From contig NZ_FOFF01000013.1 in the NCBI RefSeq assembly GCF_900110755.1, positions 62,001-126,000 on the forward strand: a stretch of DNA of 64,000 nucleotides, given 5' to 3'. Made by a program: the position numbers and the translations under genes. The notes below the pieces were generated by a model that made no database searches, was not told where the DNA came from, and was given only the letters and a program-made list of their open reading frames with translations. This document shows positions 16,902-26,133 of this stretch, piece after piece (positions within the stretch are counted from its first letter, which is position 1; each line of letters starts with the position of its first letter). This DNA is from Streptomyces sp. yr375 (GTDB taxonomy: Bacteria > Actinomycetota > Actinomycetes > Streptomycetales > Streptomycetaceae).

Positions 16902-18827
16902 TCAGTCGCGCGCGGGCTCGACCGAGTCGACCTCGGCGGCCGTGCTGCCGTACTTGCCGTCGAGCTTGGAGACGAGGCCGGTGACCTGGCGGGCGATGTC
17001 GGGGGCGGTGAGCCCGATCTCCGTCATGACCTCGGCGCGGGAGGCGTGGTCGAGGAAGCGCGGCGGGATGCCGAAGTCACGCAGCGGGACGTCGACGCCC
17101 GCGTCGCGCAGGGCCTGGGCGATGGCCGAACCGACGCCGCCGACACGGGAGTTGTCCTCGACGGTGACGACGACGCGGTGCCGGTCGGCGAGCGGGGCCA
17201 TGGCCTCGTCGACGGGCTTGACCCAGCGCGGGTCGACGACGGTGGTGGTGATGCCCTGCCGGTCGAGGAGGGTCGCGATCTCCAGGCACATCGGGGCGAG
17301 GGCGCCCACGGAGACCAGCAGCACGTCCGGCGTGTCGGTGCCGGCCTCGCGCAGCACGTCCATGCCGCCGACGCGTCCCACGGCCGGTACGGCGGGGCCG
17401 ACGGCGCCCTTGGAGAAGCGGACGACGGTCGGCGCGTCCTCGACCTCGACGGCCTCGCGGAGCTGGGCGCGGACCTGGTCGGCGTCGCGTGGGGCGGCGA
17501 GCCTGAGGCCCGGGACGACCTGGAGGATCGACATGTCCCACATGCCGTTGTGGGAGGCGCCGTCCGTGCCGGTGACACCGGCCCGGTCCAGTACGAACGT
17601 CACACCGCACTTGTGCAGGGCGACGTCCATCAGCACCTGGTCGAAGGCGCGGTTGAGGAAGGTGGCGTACACCGCGAACACCGGGTGCAGCCCGCCGGTG
17701 GCCAGGCCCGCGGCGGAGACGGCGGCGTGCTGCTCGGCGATGCCGACGTCGTAGATGCGGTGCGGGAAGGCGTCCGCGAACTTCTTCAGGCCGACCGGCT
17801 GGAGCATCGCCGCCGTGATCGCGACGATGTCCTCGCGCTCCTTGCCGAGCGCGACCATCTCGTCGCCGAAGACGGACGTCCAGTCGGCGCCGGAGGCCTT
17901 GACCGGCAGGCCGGTGTCGGGGTGGATGGGGCCGATGCCGTGGAAGCGGTCCGCCTCGTCCTGGAGGGCGGGCTGGTAGCCGCGGCCCTTCTCGGTGAGG
18001 CAGTGCACGATCACCGGGCCGCCGAAGCGCTTGGCGCGGGCGAGGGCGGACTCCAGGGCCTCGATGTCGTGGCCGTCGATCGGGCCGACGTACTTCAGGC
18101 CGAGGTCCTCGAACATGCCCTGCGGGGCGATGAAGTCCTTCAGGCCCTTCTTCGCGCCGTGCAGGGTCTCGTAGAGCGGCCTGCCGACGACCGGGGTGCG
18201 CTCCAGCAGGTCCTTGCCGCGGGCGAGGAAACGCTCGTAGCCGTCCGTGGTGCGGAGGGTGGCGAGGTGGTTGGCGAGGCCGCCGATGGTCGGCGCGTAG
18301 GAGCGCTCGTTGTCGTTGACGACGATCACCAGCGGGCGGTCCCCGTCGGCGATGTTGTTCAGCGCCTCCCAGGCCATGCCGCCGGTGAGCGCCCCGTCAC
18401 CGATGACGGCGACCACGTGGTCGTCGCGTTTCAGGATCTGGTTGGCCTTCGCGAGGCCGTCGGCCCAGCCGAGGACGGTGGAGGCGTGGCTGTTCTCGAT
18501 GACGTCGTGCTCGGACTCGCCCTGCGAGGGGTAGCCGGAGAGGCCGCCCTTCATCTTCAGCCGCGAGAAGTCCTGCCGGCCCGTGAGCAGTTTGTGCACG
18601 TAGGACTGGTGGCCGGTGTCCCACAGCACCTTGTCCTTGGGGGACTCGAAGACCCGGTGCAGGGCGATGGTGAGCTCGACCACACCGAGGTTGGGGCCGA
18701 GGTGGCCACCGGTCTTGGACACGGCGTCGACGAGGAAGGTCCGGATCTCCTCGGCAAGCTGGTCGAGCTCCTCCGGGCTGAGCCGGTCCAGATCGCGCGG
18801 TCCCCTGATGCGGGTCAGCAGCGGCAC
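16902..18827 (-). CDS. dxs: 1-deoxy-D-xylulose-5-phosphate synthase
   Basis: Thiamine-diphosphate enzyme condensing pyruvate and glyceraldehyde 3-phosphate, first step of the MEP isoprenoid pathway. 641 residues from GTG 18827 (GGAGG 6 bases upstream), the normal length. Motifs: HLGPNLGVVELTIALH, WDTGHQSYVHKLLTGR, the ThDP motif GDGALTGGMAWEALNN, GLKYVGPIDGHD and the transketolase-like VGIAEQHAAVSAAGLA with the catalytic glutamate. An upstream in-frame extension to 18947 lacks conservation. Streptomyces often carry two dxs copies; this is probably one of them. Confidence 0.96.
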   Translation of the reverse strand: MPLLTRIRGPRDLDRLSPEELDQLAEEIRTFLVDAVSKTGGHLGPNLGVVELTIALHRVFESPKDKVLWDTGHQSYVHKLLTGRQDFSRLKMKGGLSGYPSQGESEHDVIENSHASTVLGWADGLAKANQILKRDDHVVAVIGDGALTGGMAWEALNNIADGDRPLVIVVNDNERSYAPTIGGLANHLATLRTTDGYERFLARGKDLLERTPVVGRPLYETLHGAKKGLKDFIAPQGMFEDLGLKYVGPIDGHDIEALESALARAKRFGGPVIVHCLTEKGRGYQPALQDEADRFHGIGPIHPDTGLPVKASGADWTSVFGDEMVALGKEREDIVAITAAMLQPVGLKKFADAFPHRIYDVGIAEQHAAVSAAGLATGGLHPVFAVYATFLNRAFDQVLMDVALHKCGVTFVLDRAGVTGTDGASHNGMWDMSILQVVPGLRLAAPRDADQVRAQLREAVEVEDAPTVVRFSKGAVGPAVPAVGRVGGMDVLREAGTDTPDVLLVSVGALAPMCLEIATLLDRQGITTTVVDPRWVKPVDEAMAPLADRHRVVVTVEDNSRVGGVGSAIAQALRDAGVDVPLRDFGIPPRFLDHASRAEVMTEIGLTAPDIARQVTGLVSKLDGKYGSTAAEVDSVEPARD

Positions 18828-18995
18828 CCGTGCCTCCTTGCAGTAAGAGCTGATCGAGCTGTTGCCGGGCTCGTCGAGTCTAATGTTCCGCCCCGGCGGA
18901 CGGACTCCGGCCCATGCGTCATAGGTCACGCGAACGGCCGTACCCACAATGGGCCCTTCCTATGACACGACTTCGGCCGGGAAACATGGGAACGA

Positions 18996-19029
18996 CTGTG
19001 CCCGGCATCCGAACGGACACCGGGCACAG
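18996..19029. terminator. Terminator after xylH
   Basis: Perfect 10-bp stem CTGTGCCCGG / CCGGGCACAG with a 14-base loop, 29 bases after the xylH stop on the minus strand and upstream of dxs. Confidence 0.75.
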
Positions 19030-19057
19030 AGGGTCACCTGACGGACCGGCAGCGGTC

Positions 19058-20395
19058 CTAGCCGCGACCGGCGGCCTTCTGGCTCCTGCGGGAGACGGAG
19101 TCGATGACGACCGCGCCGAGGAGCACGCCGCCGGTGATCATGTACTGGATCGAGGTGTTCATGTTCAGCAGGTCGAGACCGGTCTGGATGGACTGGATGA
19201 CCAGCATGCCCAGGAGGGCGGACCAGACGGTGCCGCGACCGCCGAAGAGGCTGGTGCCGCCGATGACGGCCGCCGCGATGGCGAGCATCAGCGTGTTGCC
19301 GCCACCGGCGCTCAGCGAAGCGCCCGCGGTCTGACCGGCGAAGAACATGCCGCCCAGCGCCGCGAAGCCGCCGGAGATGGCGAACACGGTGATGCGGATC
19401 ATCGGCACGTTGATACCGGCGCGGCGGGCGGCCTCGATGCCGCCGCCGACCGCGAACACCTTGCGGCCGTAGCGCGTACGACGCAGCACGAAGTCCACGA
19501 TCACCAGCGCCGCCAGGAAGATCACCAGCGCGTTGGAGACACCGGACGCGTTGTTCAGCACGGCGGCCGACGCGAACGAGGCGAGGGCCAGCAGGCCGAC
19601 GCGCAGCAGGATCTCGCTGGTCGCGCGGAACGGCACGCCCGCCGCCCGGCGCCGGCGCTGCTCGCCGAAGTTGCCGACCGCGGACAGCACGACGGCGAGA
19701 CCGGCCAGGATGTACGCGCCGATGATGGCCTGGTCCATGAAGAAGGAGTTCTGGCCGAGCAGGTGGATCGGGCCGGAGTCCGACGGCAGGTTGATCGTGC
19801 CGCTGGAGCCCAGCAGCCACAGCATCAGACCGTTCCAGCCGAGGAAGCCGGCCAGGGTCACTACGAAGGCCGGTACGCCGATCCTCGCGAAGAACCACCC
19901 TTGCAGGGCGCCGATCCCGATGCCGGTGAGGATCGCCAGCACCAGCGCGAGCCAGGCACCCATGCCGTGGTCCACCACGAACACGGCGAACAGCGCGGAC
20001 CCCAGACCGCTGACGGAACCGACCGACAGGTCGATCTCGCCGAGCAGCAGCACGAACACCAGGCCGATGGCGAGCATGCCGGTGGCCGAGAGGAAGTAGC
20101 TGATGTTGGAGAGGTTGTCGGCGCTCAGGAAGCGGTCGTTCTGGAGCTGGAAGATGGTCCAGATGATGATCAGGCCGATGACGACCGGGATCTGGCCCAG
20201 CTCACCGCCCTTGACCTTGCGCTTGAACTCGGTGACGTAGCCCTTGAGGCCCTCTTCGCGGACCAGCAGGCGCGGGTCGACGACGGAGACTCCGGCGGCC
20301 GTGGGGTCGTCCGCGGGCGCCACCGTCGCCTGGTCCTCGTCGAAGCCCTCGGGCTTCGAGGAGTCACTCTTCACGGTCTTCGACGTGTCGCTCAC
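19058..20395 (-). CDS. xylH: Xylose-type ABC transporter permease XylH
   Basis: 445 residues, CUT2 (ribose/xylose) permease with about ten helices after a long cytoplasmic N-terminus (residues 1-60, acidic, APADDPTAAGVS). Characteristic segments: VLLLGEIDLSVGSVSGLGSA, GIGIGALQGWFFARIGVPAFVVTL, GINVPMIRITVFAISG and GGTSLFGGRGTVWSALLGMLV. GTG start overlaps the xylG stop (GTGA). Together with XylG and XylF it imports xylose; from memory the S. coelicolor equivalent is SCO6011, regulated by the neighbouring ROK protein. Confidence 0.93.
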   Translation of the reverse strand: MSDTSKTVKSDSSKPEGFDEDQATVAPADDPTAAGVSVVDPRLLVREEGLKGYVTEFKRKVKGGELGQIPVVIGLIIIWTIFQLQNDRFLSADNLSNISYFLSATGMLAIGLVFVLLLGEIDLSVGSVSGLGSALFAVFVVDHGMGAWLALVLAILTGIGIGALQGWFFARIGVPAFVVTLAGFLGWNGLMLWLLGSSGTINLPSDSGPIHLLGQNSFFMDQAIIGAYILAGLAVVLSAVGNFGEQRRRRAAGVPFRATSEILLRVGLLALASFASAAVLNNASGVSNALVIFLAALVIVDFVLRRTRYGRKVFAVGGGIEAARRAGINVPMIRITVFAISGGFAALGGMFFAGQTAGASLSAGGGNTLMLAIAAAVIGGTSLFGGRGTVWSALLGMLVIQSIQTGLDLLNMNTSIQYMITGGVLLGAVVIDSVSRRSQKAAGRG

Positions 20396-21171
20396 TTTGC
20401 CGCCTCCGCGGTGCGCCCCGCACGACGGGTCACGGCGTTGTCCGTGGCACCCGTGATCGCGGCGATGATCTCTTCGTGGCTGGTGTCCTTCACCGGGAAG
20501 GAGCCGTTGTTCTTGCCCAGGCGCAGGACGGCGACGGTGTCCGCGACCGCCTTGACGTCGGCCATGTTGTGGCTGATGAGGATGACACCGAGGTTGCGCT
20601 CACGCAGCCGCTCGACCAGGTCGAGGACCTGCGCGGTCTGCTCGACGCCGAGGGCGGCGGTCGGCTCGTCGAGGATGACGACCTTCGGCTCGCCGATCAG
20701 CGCGCGGGCGATGGCGACGACCTGGCGCTGACCGCCGGAGAGGCTCGCGATCGGGATGCGGACGCTCGGGATCCGGATGGAGAGCGTGGACAGCAGCTCC
20801 CGGGAGTTCTTCTCCATCGTCACCTCGTCGATGACGCCGCGGTGCAGCAGCTCGCGTCCGAGGTAGAGGTTGCCGACCACGTCGAGGTTGTCGCACAGGG
20901 CGAGATCCTGGTAGACGGTCGCGACGCCGAGTCCCTGGGCGTCGTGCGGCCTGGTGATGCTGACCGGCTTGCCCTCCCACTCGATGACGCCCTCATCGAT
21001 GGGGTGGACACCCGCGATCGTCTTGACCAGGGTGGACTTTCCTGCGCCGTTGTCGCCCACCAGGGCGACCACTTCTCCGGCGTGAACCTCCAGCTCGACG
21101 TCGGTGAGTGCCTGCACCGCACCGAATCGCTTGGAGACTCCGCGCAACGCCAGCACGGGCGTAGCGGACAC
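20392..21171 (-). CDS. xylG: Xylose-type ABC transporter ATP-binding protein XylG
   Basis: 259 residues from GTG 21171, chosen because AAGGAG lies 9 bases upstream; the ATG at 21180 directly abuts that site. One ABC domain only: Walker A GDNGAGKST, signature LSGGQRQVVAIARAL, Walker B VVILDEPTAALG and switch histidine in ILISHNM. Enteric XylG/RbsA proteins have two fused ABC domains (about 500 residues), so this half-size form must dimerise. Separated from xylF by a large hairpin. Confidence 0.92.
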   Translation of the reverse strand: MSATPVLALRGVSKRFGAVQALTDVELEVHAGEVVALVGDNGAGKSTLVKTIAGVHPIDEGVIEWEGKPVSITRPHDAQGLGVATVYQDLALCDNLDVVGNLYLGRELLHRGVIDEVTMEKNSRELLSTLSIRIPSVRIPIASLSGGQRQVVAIARALIGEPKVVILDEPTAALGVEQTAQVLDLVERLRERNLGVILISHNMADVKAVADTVAVLRLGKNNGSFPVKDTSHEEIIAAITGATDNAVTRRAGRTAEAAK

Positions 21172-21269
21172 GTGAACCATCTCCTTCGCCGCCTGACCGG
21201 CGGGGATGCCGCGCGCAGAGATCAGGCGCGGAGGGATGTGCGCGACGGGCGTGGGCACGCGACGTCGAG

Positions 21270-21300
21270 CACGAGGTTTACAAGACACGAGGTTTACAAG
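21270..21300. repeat. 16-bp tandem duplication in the xylG leader
   Basis: CACGAGGTTTACAAG occurs at 21270-21284 and again at 21286-21300, separated by one A. It lies about 100 bases before the xylG start and looks like a recent duplication. Confidence 0.85.
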
Positions 21301-21339
21301 CCGAACATGCGCGAATCCGCTGCGCTCGGCAACGGTTCC

Positions 21340-21390
21340 GTCCGACGCCCGCCCCGGCAGCGGGGTGTGAAGGTGGGGCGGGCGTCGGAC
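21340..21390. terminator. Large hairpin between xylF and xylG
   Basis: GTCCGACGCCCGCCCC at 21340-21355 pairs perfectly over 16 bases with 21375-21390. It sits 30 bases after the xylF stop. In binding-protein operons such hairpins commonly cause partial termination or protect the upstream message, giving more binding protein than ATPase and permease. Confidence 0.85.
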
Positions 21391-21420
21391 AGGTCTCGCG
21401 GGGCCATGTCGGCCGGGTGC

Positions 21421-22521
21421 CTACTGAAGGCCGGCGGCCTTGCAGGCGGCTGCGTACTCGGGGGTGCAGATGTCCGCGACGGTGTACAGACCGTCCTTGA
21501 CCACCGTGTCCTTGATGTTGGCCTTGGTGACCGACACCGGGGTCAGCAGTTGCGAGGGCACCTTGTCGCCGGAGCCGCTGGTCAGCGTGGTGGTGGCCAG
21601 GGACTTGATGTCCTTGCCCTCCAGCAGGTTGACGGCGAGCTGGGCGGCGGTCTCGGCCTCCGGCTTGTAGGCCTTGTAGACCGTGGCCGACTGGGTGCCG
21701 GCGACGATCCGCTGGATGGCGGCGAGTTCGGCGTCCTGGCCGGTCAGCGGGATGCCGCTGATCTTCGCACCCTTGAGGGTGTTGGCGATGCCACCGGCCA
21801 TGCCGTCGTTGGCGGCGTAGACGCCGGCGATGTTCTTGGCGCCGAGCTGGGTGATGGCCGCCGACATCTTCTGGGCCGCGACGGTGTCCTTCCACAGGCC
21901 GGACTGCTCGTAGGCGATGGTGACCTTGCCGTCGAGGACCTTGTGCGCGCCCTGCTTGAACTGGGCGGCGTTCGGGTCGGCGTCGTCACCGTTGATCATG
22001 ACGATCTTCGACGCGGTGGTCGCCTTGGCGCCGAGGGCGTCGAGCAGGGCCTGGCCCTGGAGCTCGCCGACCTTGACGTTGTCGAAGGAGACGTAGGCGC
22101 TGACGGGGCCCTGGGCGAGGCGGTCGTACGCGACGACCTTGACGCCCTTGGCCACCGCGGACTGGATCGACGACTTGATCGCGGCGGAGTCCTGGGCGGA
22201 GATCACGATGACCTTCACGCCCTTGGTGACCATGTTGCTGACCTGCTGCGCCTGCTTGGCGGGGTCGGCGGCGGCGTTCGCGTACTCGAGCTGGCAGTCC
22301 GAGCACAGCGCCTTGACCTTGGCGTCGAAGTACGGCTTGTCGAACTTCTCGTACCGCGCGGTGACGCTGTCGGGCAGCAGCAGGCCGATGGACTTGCCGC
22401 CCGAGCCGCTGCTGCCGGAGTCGCTGGCCTTGTCGTCGCCGGCCTTGCCGCAAGCGGCGATCGACAACGCCATGGACACGGCGGTGGCGCCGATCACGAC
22501 TCTACGCATCGTTGCGTTCAT
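21421..22521 (-). CDS. xylF: Xylose-binding lipoprotein XylF
   Basis: 366 residues; GGGAGG ribosome binding site upstream of ATG. Signal peptide with lipobox SIAAC (Cys near residue 24) and a Gly/Ser linker. Type I periplasmic-binding-protein fold of the ribose/xylose group: SIGLLLPDSVTARYEKFDKP, VKVIVISAQDSAAIKSSIQ, KVVAYDRLAQGPVSAYVSFD and GVYAANDGMAGGIANTL. Two paired cysteines (CSDC) and another pair near the C-terminus (CTPEYAAAC) may form disulfides. First gene of the xylFGH operon. Confidence 0.93.
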   Translation of the reverse strand: MNATMRRVVIGATAVSMALSIAACGKAGDDKASDSGSSGSGGKSIGLLLPDSVTARYEKFDKPYFDAKVKALCSDCQLEYANAAADPAKQAQQVSNMVTKGVKVIVISAQDSAAIKSSIQSAVAKGVKVVAYDRLAQGPVSAYVSFDNVKVGELQGQALLDALGAKATTASKIVMINGDDADPNAAQFKQGAHKVLDGKVTIAYEQSGLWKDTVAAQKMSAAITQLGAKNIAGVYAANDGMAGGIANTLKGAKISGIPLTGQDAELAAIQRIVAGTQSATVYKAYKPEAETAAQLAVNLLEGKDIKSLATTTLTSGSGDKVPSQLLTPVSVTKANIKDTVVKDGLYTVADICTPEYAAACKAAGLQ

Positions 22522-22603
22522 TTGGGGTGTGCCTCCCTGACAGGGCCGCAGCGCTGCGGCCGAGGTGGCTGGAAGTCAACTCGGCCACACGTGCGACGTC
22601 AAG

Positions 22604-22615
22604 AAGTAAATACTT
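22604..22615. promoter_or_regulatory. Candidate operator upstream of xylF
   Basis: AAGTAAATACTT is a 12-bp palindrome (AAGTA arms, AA centre), strikingly A+T-rich here, about 85 bases before the xylF start and 30 bases past the ROK regulator stop. It is a candidate site for the ROK protein or another xylose-responsive factor; no direct evidence. Confidence 0.4.
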
Positions 22616-22643
22616 AACGAGATGGCAACGTCTCATTCGTTCT

Positions 22644-23888
22644 CTAAGTGAAGGCGGGTGTCGCTGCGTGCAGGGTGCCGTCCAAAAGGGTGGAATCGCC
22701 CATCTCGCTCAGCGCGAGAGCGAGCGCTCCCAGTACCTCCGCACGACCCCCAAGTGCCCCTGGGAGAACGGTGAGTTGACGCGCCGCACTCGGGATCGCA
22801 TAGCGGCCGACGGACTCTCTTATCGGACCGAGCACCAGCTCACCGGCCTCGGCGAGATCACCGCCCAGGACCACTCGGCTCGGGTTCAGCAGGTTGCAGA
22901 GATTGGCCACTCCACTTCCGATGTGTCGGCCTACGTCGGCGATCACCCGACGACAGCCCGGGTCTCCTTCCCTCGCCAGCCGCACGACGCCTTCCATCGT
23001 GAGATCCGTGCCGTGGCTGGACTGGAGGAGCGGCAGCACATAGCGCGCGGCCGTGAAGGTCTCCAGGCAGCCCCGGTTTCCACAGCGGCAGACGGGGCCG
23101 GATTCGTCAAGTGTAATATGTCCGATTTCTCCTGCGGTTCCGCCGGGCCCGCGGTAGATCTTGCCATCGATCACCAGACCGGCCCCGACACCGCTCGCGA
23201 CCTTGATGTAAGCAAGATCACGAACGCCCCGGCCGCTGCCCCAGACCATCTCGCCGAGAGCTCCGAGGTTCGCGTCGTTGTCCACATGTACAGCAACGCC
23301 GAGCCGGGCCCGCATCTCCTCGGCCGGTCTGGTGCCGATCCAGCCGGGCAGGATGGCGGAGGAACCGAGCGTGCCGGACTCCAGTTCGATCGGTCCGGGG
23401 ACGCCGAGACCGACTCCCGCCACCTTCGTACGATCCACCCCGGTGGCTTCGATCAACCGGGTGACCAGTTGCTCCGCACGGTCGAACCCTTGCGTCGAGG
23501 AGGCGTCCACATCGAGCGGCTCGGACTCCTCGGCGAGGACCTGGTGGGCCAGGTTGCCCACGGCGACGCGCAGGTGGGTGTGGCCGAAATCGACCCCTAT
23601 GACGATGCCGGCGTCGCCGCTGAGACTGACGCTGCGGGCCCTGCGTCCACCGGCCGAGGTGGGCGTCACCTCGACCGTGCCGCCGTCCTTCAGTTCGCGC
23701 ACGATGTTGGAGACGGTCGCGGCGGACAGACCGGTCGTCCGGGCGATCTCCGCCTGCGTGAGGGACCCCGCCAGCCGCACGGCACGCACGACTCGCTCCA
23801 GGTTGGCTCGGTGCAGCGACGACTGCGACCCGGGAGTCTCCACGACGACCTCCTGCGCGCGGGACCGCTTCGATGAAGCCCCGTCCAT
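22644..23888 (-). CDS. ROK-family regulator, Rok7B7-like
   Basis: 414 residues from ATG 23888. Residues about 25-75 form a winged helix (VRLAGSLTQAEIARTTGLSAATVSNIVRELKDGG); the remainder is a ROK sugar-kinase-like fold with GVDFGHTHLRVAVG, VGLGVPGPIE and DNDANLGALGE. The zinc signature CRCGNRGCLETF is complete. Located directly upstream of xylFGH in the same direction; the S. coelicolor equivalent Rok7B7 (SCO6008) is reported to control xylose uptake and carbon catabolite repression. No strong ribosome binding site at the chosen start; a TTG lies two codons upstream. Confidence 0.9.
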   Translation of the reverse strand: MDGASSKRSRAQEVVVETPGSQSSLHRANLERVVRAVRLAGSLTQAEIARTTGLSAATVSNIVRELKDGGTVEVTPTSAGGRRARSVSLSGDAGIVIGVDFGHTHLRVAVGNLAHQVLAEESEPLDVDASSTQGFDRAEQLVTRLIEATGVDRTKVAGVGLGVPGPIELESGTLGSSAILPGWIGTRPAEEMRARLGVAVHVDNDANLGALGEMVWGSGRGVRDLAYIKVASGVGAGLVIDGKIYRGPGGTAGEIGHITLDESGPVCRCGNRGCLETFTAARYVLPLLQSSHGTDLTMEGVVRLAREGDPGCRRVIADVGRHIGSGVANLCNLLNPSRVVLGGDLAEAGELVLGPIRESVGRYAIPSAARQLTVLPGALGGRAEVLGALALALSEMGDSTLLDGTLHAATPAFT

Positions 23889-24214
23889 GTCCAACTAGTG
23901 AACTCTAAGCTGAGCTGTTCGGGTCGCCTCCCGTCAAGAGGTTGAACGGTATCCGCGTGGTTGCAGAGAGACACAGGGGGTGGCCGGGGCGGTGGTTGCG
24001 GGGCGTATAGGGGCATGTGCGGGGTGTCGCGGAACGCGGTGGGCGAGAGCGGGCGGGGCTGGGGTGGGCGGGGCGCAGTGAGGGCGCGGTGGGGGCGGGG
24101 CCAGGTAGTGAAGGCGAGATCGGTCGGCCCGAGAAGGAGAAGGAGGAGGAGCGTCCCGGCGGGCGGGCGCGCCGCCCGTGCTCTGTCCGTGCTCCGGACG
24201 CGTGGCTGCTGGGG
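23889..24214. other. 326-base G-rich intergenic region
   Basis: Between the ROK start and the ngcG stop. The left 60 bases probably hold the ROK promoter. The rest, on the plus strand, is G-rich (repeated GGGGCGGGG-like runs at about 24045-24110), then a purine tract GAGAAGGAGAAGGAGGAGGAG. A GC-rich inverted repeat around 24160-24180 could end the ngc operon. No gene seen. Confidence 0.5.
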
Positions 24215-25159
24215 CTACTTCAGCGCGCCCGCGGTCAGTCCCTGCACCACCTGCCGCTGGAAGACGACGTACGCGGCCAGTACCGGCAGCATCGCCATCA
24301 CCAGTCCCGCGAAGAGGCCCGACCAGTCACCCTTGTAGCCCTGGCTGACGGCCAGTTGGACCAGTCCCTGGGTGAGGACGCGTTTGTCGGGGTCGGTGTT
24401 GAGGACCGTGGGCAGCATGTACTGGTTCCACTGGCCCAGGAAGTTGAAGATGCCGACGCTGATCAGACCGGGCCTGGCCATGGGCAGCATGATCTGGAAG
24501 AACGTACGGCTGTGCGAGGCGCCGTCCACGAAGGCCGCCTCCGCCACCGACGTCGGCAGCGTGCGGAAGAACGCCGTCAGGAAGAACACCGTGAACGGCA
24601 GCGAGTACGCGATGTAGACGAGGATCAGGCCGGGCAGGGAGTTCAGCAGGCCCATGTTGTTCACGACGTAGAACAGCGGGACCAGCGCCAGCATGATCGG
24701 GAAGCTCATGCCGCCGATGAAGAGGAAGTAGATGAAGCGGTTGCCCGGGAAGTCGAAGCGCGCGAGGACATAGGCCGCCATGGAGCCGAGGACCAGCGTG
24801 CCGATGAGTGAACCGCCCACCACCACAACGGTGTTGAGGAAGTAGTCGCTCATGTTGGCCTCGGTCCAGGCCCGCGACCAGTTGTCGAAGTGCAGCGTGT
24901 GCGGCAGCGACCAGGGCGAGCCGAAGATGGCGCTGTCGTCCTTGAAGGACGTCATCACCGCCCAGAGCAGCGGCAGTACGACCATGATCGCCCAGAGGAC
25001 CAGGATCCCGTGGGAGAAGACGTCGAGGACCTTTCCCCGCGGTCCCTCCGGTTTCGTCTCCCGGGGCGGCTGCTTTCCGGAGGGCGGGTCGACCTTCGTG
25101 ACGGGAACGCCGGGGCCGGGTTCGGCCGGCAGGGGGGCGGGGGTCTGTGTCGTCTTCAT
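24215..25159 (-). CDS. ngcG: Diacetylchitobiose/GlcNAc ABC transporter permease NgcG
   Basis: 314 residues, MalG-type permease with a long proline-rich cytoplasmic N-terminus (residues 1-45) and six helices. EAA loop: EAAFVDGASHSRTFFQIMLPMARPG. Start ATG 25159 has GGAG 9 bases upstream and lies 2 bases from the preceding stop. Third gene of ngcEFG. No ATPase in the operon. The name rests on resemblance of the whole operon to NgcEFG and on its place next to rok7B7. Confidence 0.85.
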   Translation of the reverse strand: MKTTQTPAPLPAEPGPGVPVTKVDPPSGKQPPRETKPEGPRGKVLDVFSHGILVLWAIMVVLPLLWAVMTSFKDDSAIFGSPWSLPHTLHFDNWSRAWTEANMSDYFLNTVVVVGGSLIGTLVLGSMAAYVLARFDFPGNRFIYFLFIGGMSFPIMLALVPLFYVVNNMGLLNSLPGLILVYIAYSLPFTVFFLTAFFRTLPTSVAEAAFVDGASHSRTFFQIMLPMARPGLISVGIFNFLGQWNQYMLPTVLNTDPDKRVLTQGLVQLAVSQGYKGDWSGLFAGLVMAMLPVLAAYVVFQRQVVQGLTAGALK

Positions 25160-25161
25160 CG

Positions 25162-26088
25162 TCAGTACTCCAGCCGCTCGCGCCGGCCCAGTCGCATCAC
25201 GACCGCGGCGAAGGCCAGCGTCACGACGAGCAGGGCGACGCCGATGGTGGTGGCGTAGGCGGCCTGACCGTCCCGGAACGCCTTCTGGTACACGTACAGG
25301 ACCATGACGGTCGTCGAGTAGTCGGGGCCGCCTGGTCCGGTCGTCATGATCTGTACGACTGCGAACGACTCGGCGCCGAGCGCGAGGATGCCCAGGTAGA
25401 CCCAGCCCGACTGCACGGTGTCCCAGAGCAGGGGCAGGGTGACGCGGAAGAACGTCGCGGCCCGGCCCGCGCCGTCCAGCAGCGCGGCCTCGTACAGGTC
25501 GGCCGGGATGGCGGCCATGCCCGCCGAGAACAGGACCACGAAGAAGCCGACCGTGGACCAGACGAGCACCGCCATCACACACCACAGCGCGAGGTCCGGG
25601 TCGCCGAGCCAGAGGGGCTGGACGCCGTCCAGGCCGATCCCCCGCAGGAACGAGTTGATCGCCCCGCTGTCCGGGTTGTACGCGAAGGCGAACAGCAGCG
25701 CGACGATCGCGATCGACAGCACCTGTGGGAAGAAGTACACGATCTTGTAGAAGGAGGAGCCCCGGACGCCGGAGACGACCGGGCCGCCCTTCCTCCTACG
25801 GCCGCCGGCATTGATCATGAAGGCGAAGAACAGCGCCAGACAGATCGTCACCAGCGGCAGCACGATCGCGAACAGCAGGCTGTGCCGCAAGGATTTCCAG
25901 AAGACGTCGTCGTCCAGCATCCTCCGGTAATTGTCCAGGCCGACCATCCTGAATTCGGGGCTCAGGCCGGTCCAGTCCGTGAACGAGTAATAGATGGACT
26001 GGATGAACGGCCACACCACGAAGAGCGCGTACAGCCCCAGGGGCAGCGCCAAAAACCCCACGATGAACCGGTACTTGCCGTGCTGCAT
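25162..26088 (-). CDS. ngcF: Diacetylchitobiose/GlcNAc ABC transporter permease NgcF
   Basis: 308 residues from ATG 26088 (GGAG 5 bases upstream; GTG 26094 is the alternative). MalF-type permease: first helix FIVGFLALPLGLYALFVVWPF, then SIYYSFTDWTGLSPEF; EAA loop YEAALLDGAGRAATFFRVTLPLL. Forms the membrane channel with NgcG. A basic stretch GGRRRKGG lies in one cytoplasmic loop. Confidence 0.86.
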   Translation of the reverse strand: MQHGKYRFIVGFLALPLGLYALFVVWPFIQSIYYSFTDWTGLSPEFRMVGLDNYRRMLDDDVFWKSLRHSLLFAIVLPLVTICLALFFAFMINAGGRRRKGGPVVSGVRGSSFYKIVYFFPQVLSIAIVALLFAFAYNPDSGAINSFLRGIGLDGVQPLWLGDPDLALWCVMAVLVWSTVGFFVVLFSAGMAAIPADLYEAALLDGAGRAATFFRVTLPLLWDTVQSGWVYLGILALGAESFAVVQIMTTGPGGPDYSTTVMVLYVYQKAFRDGQAAYATTIGVALLVVTLAFAAVVMRLGRRERLEY

Positions 26089-26133
26089 CGCCACTCCGGT
26101 GCTTTTATGGACAGTGCGCCGTAATTCTCGTCG

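Noticed and set aside
18828..18947. N-terminal extension of Dxs to 18947
   Set aside because: GTG 18827 has a GGAGG site and matches the family start.
24045..24180. Definite terminator in the G-rich region after ngcG
   Set aside because: Only a short GC inverted repeat without a T-run; noted in the region entry rather than called.
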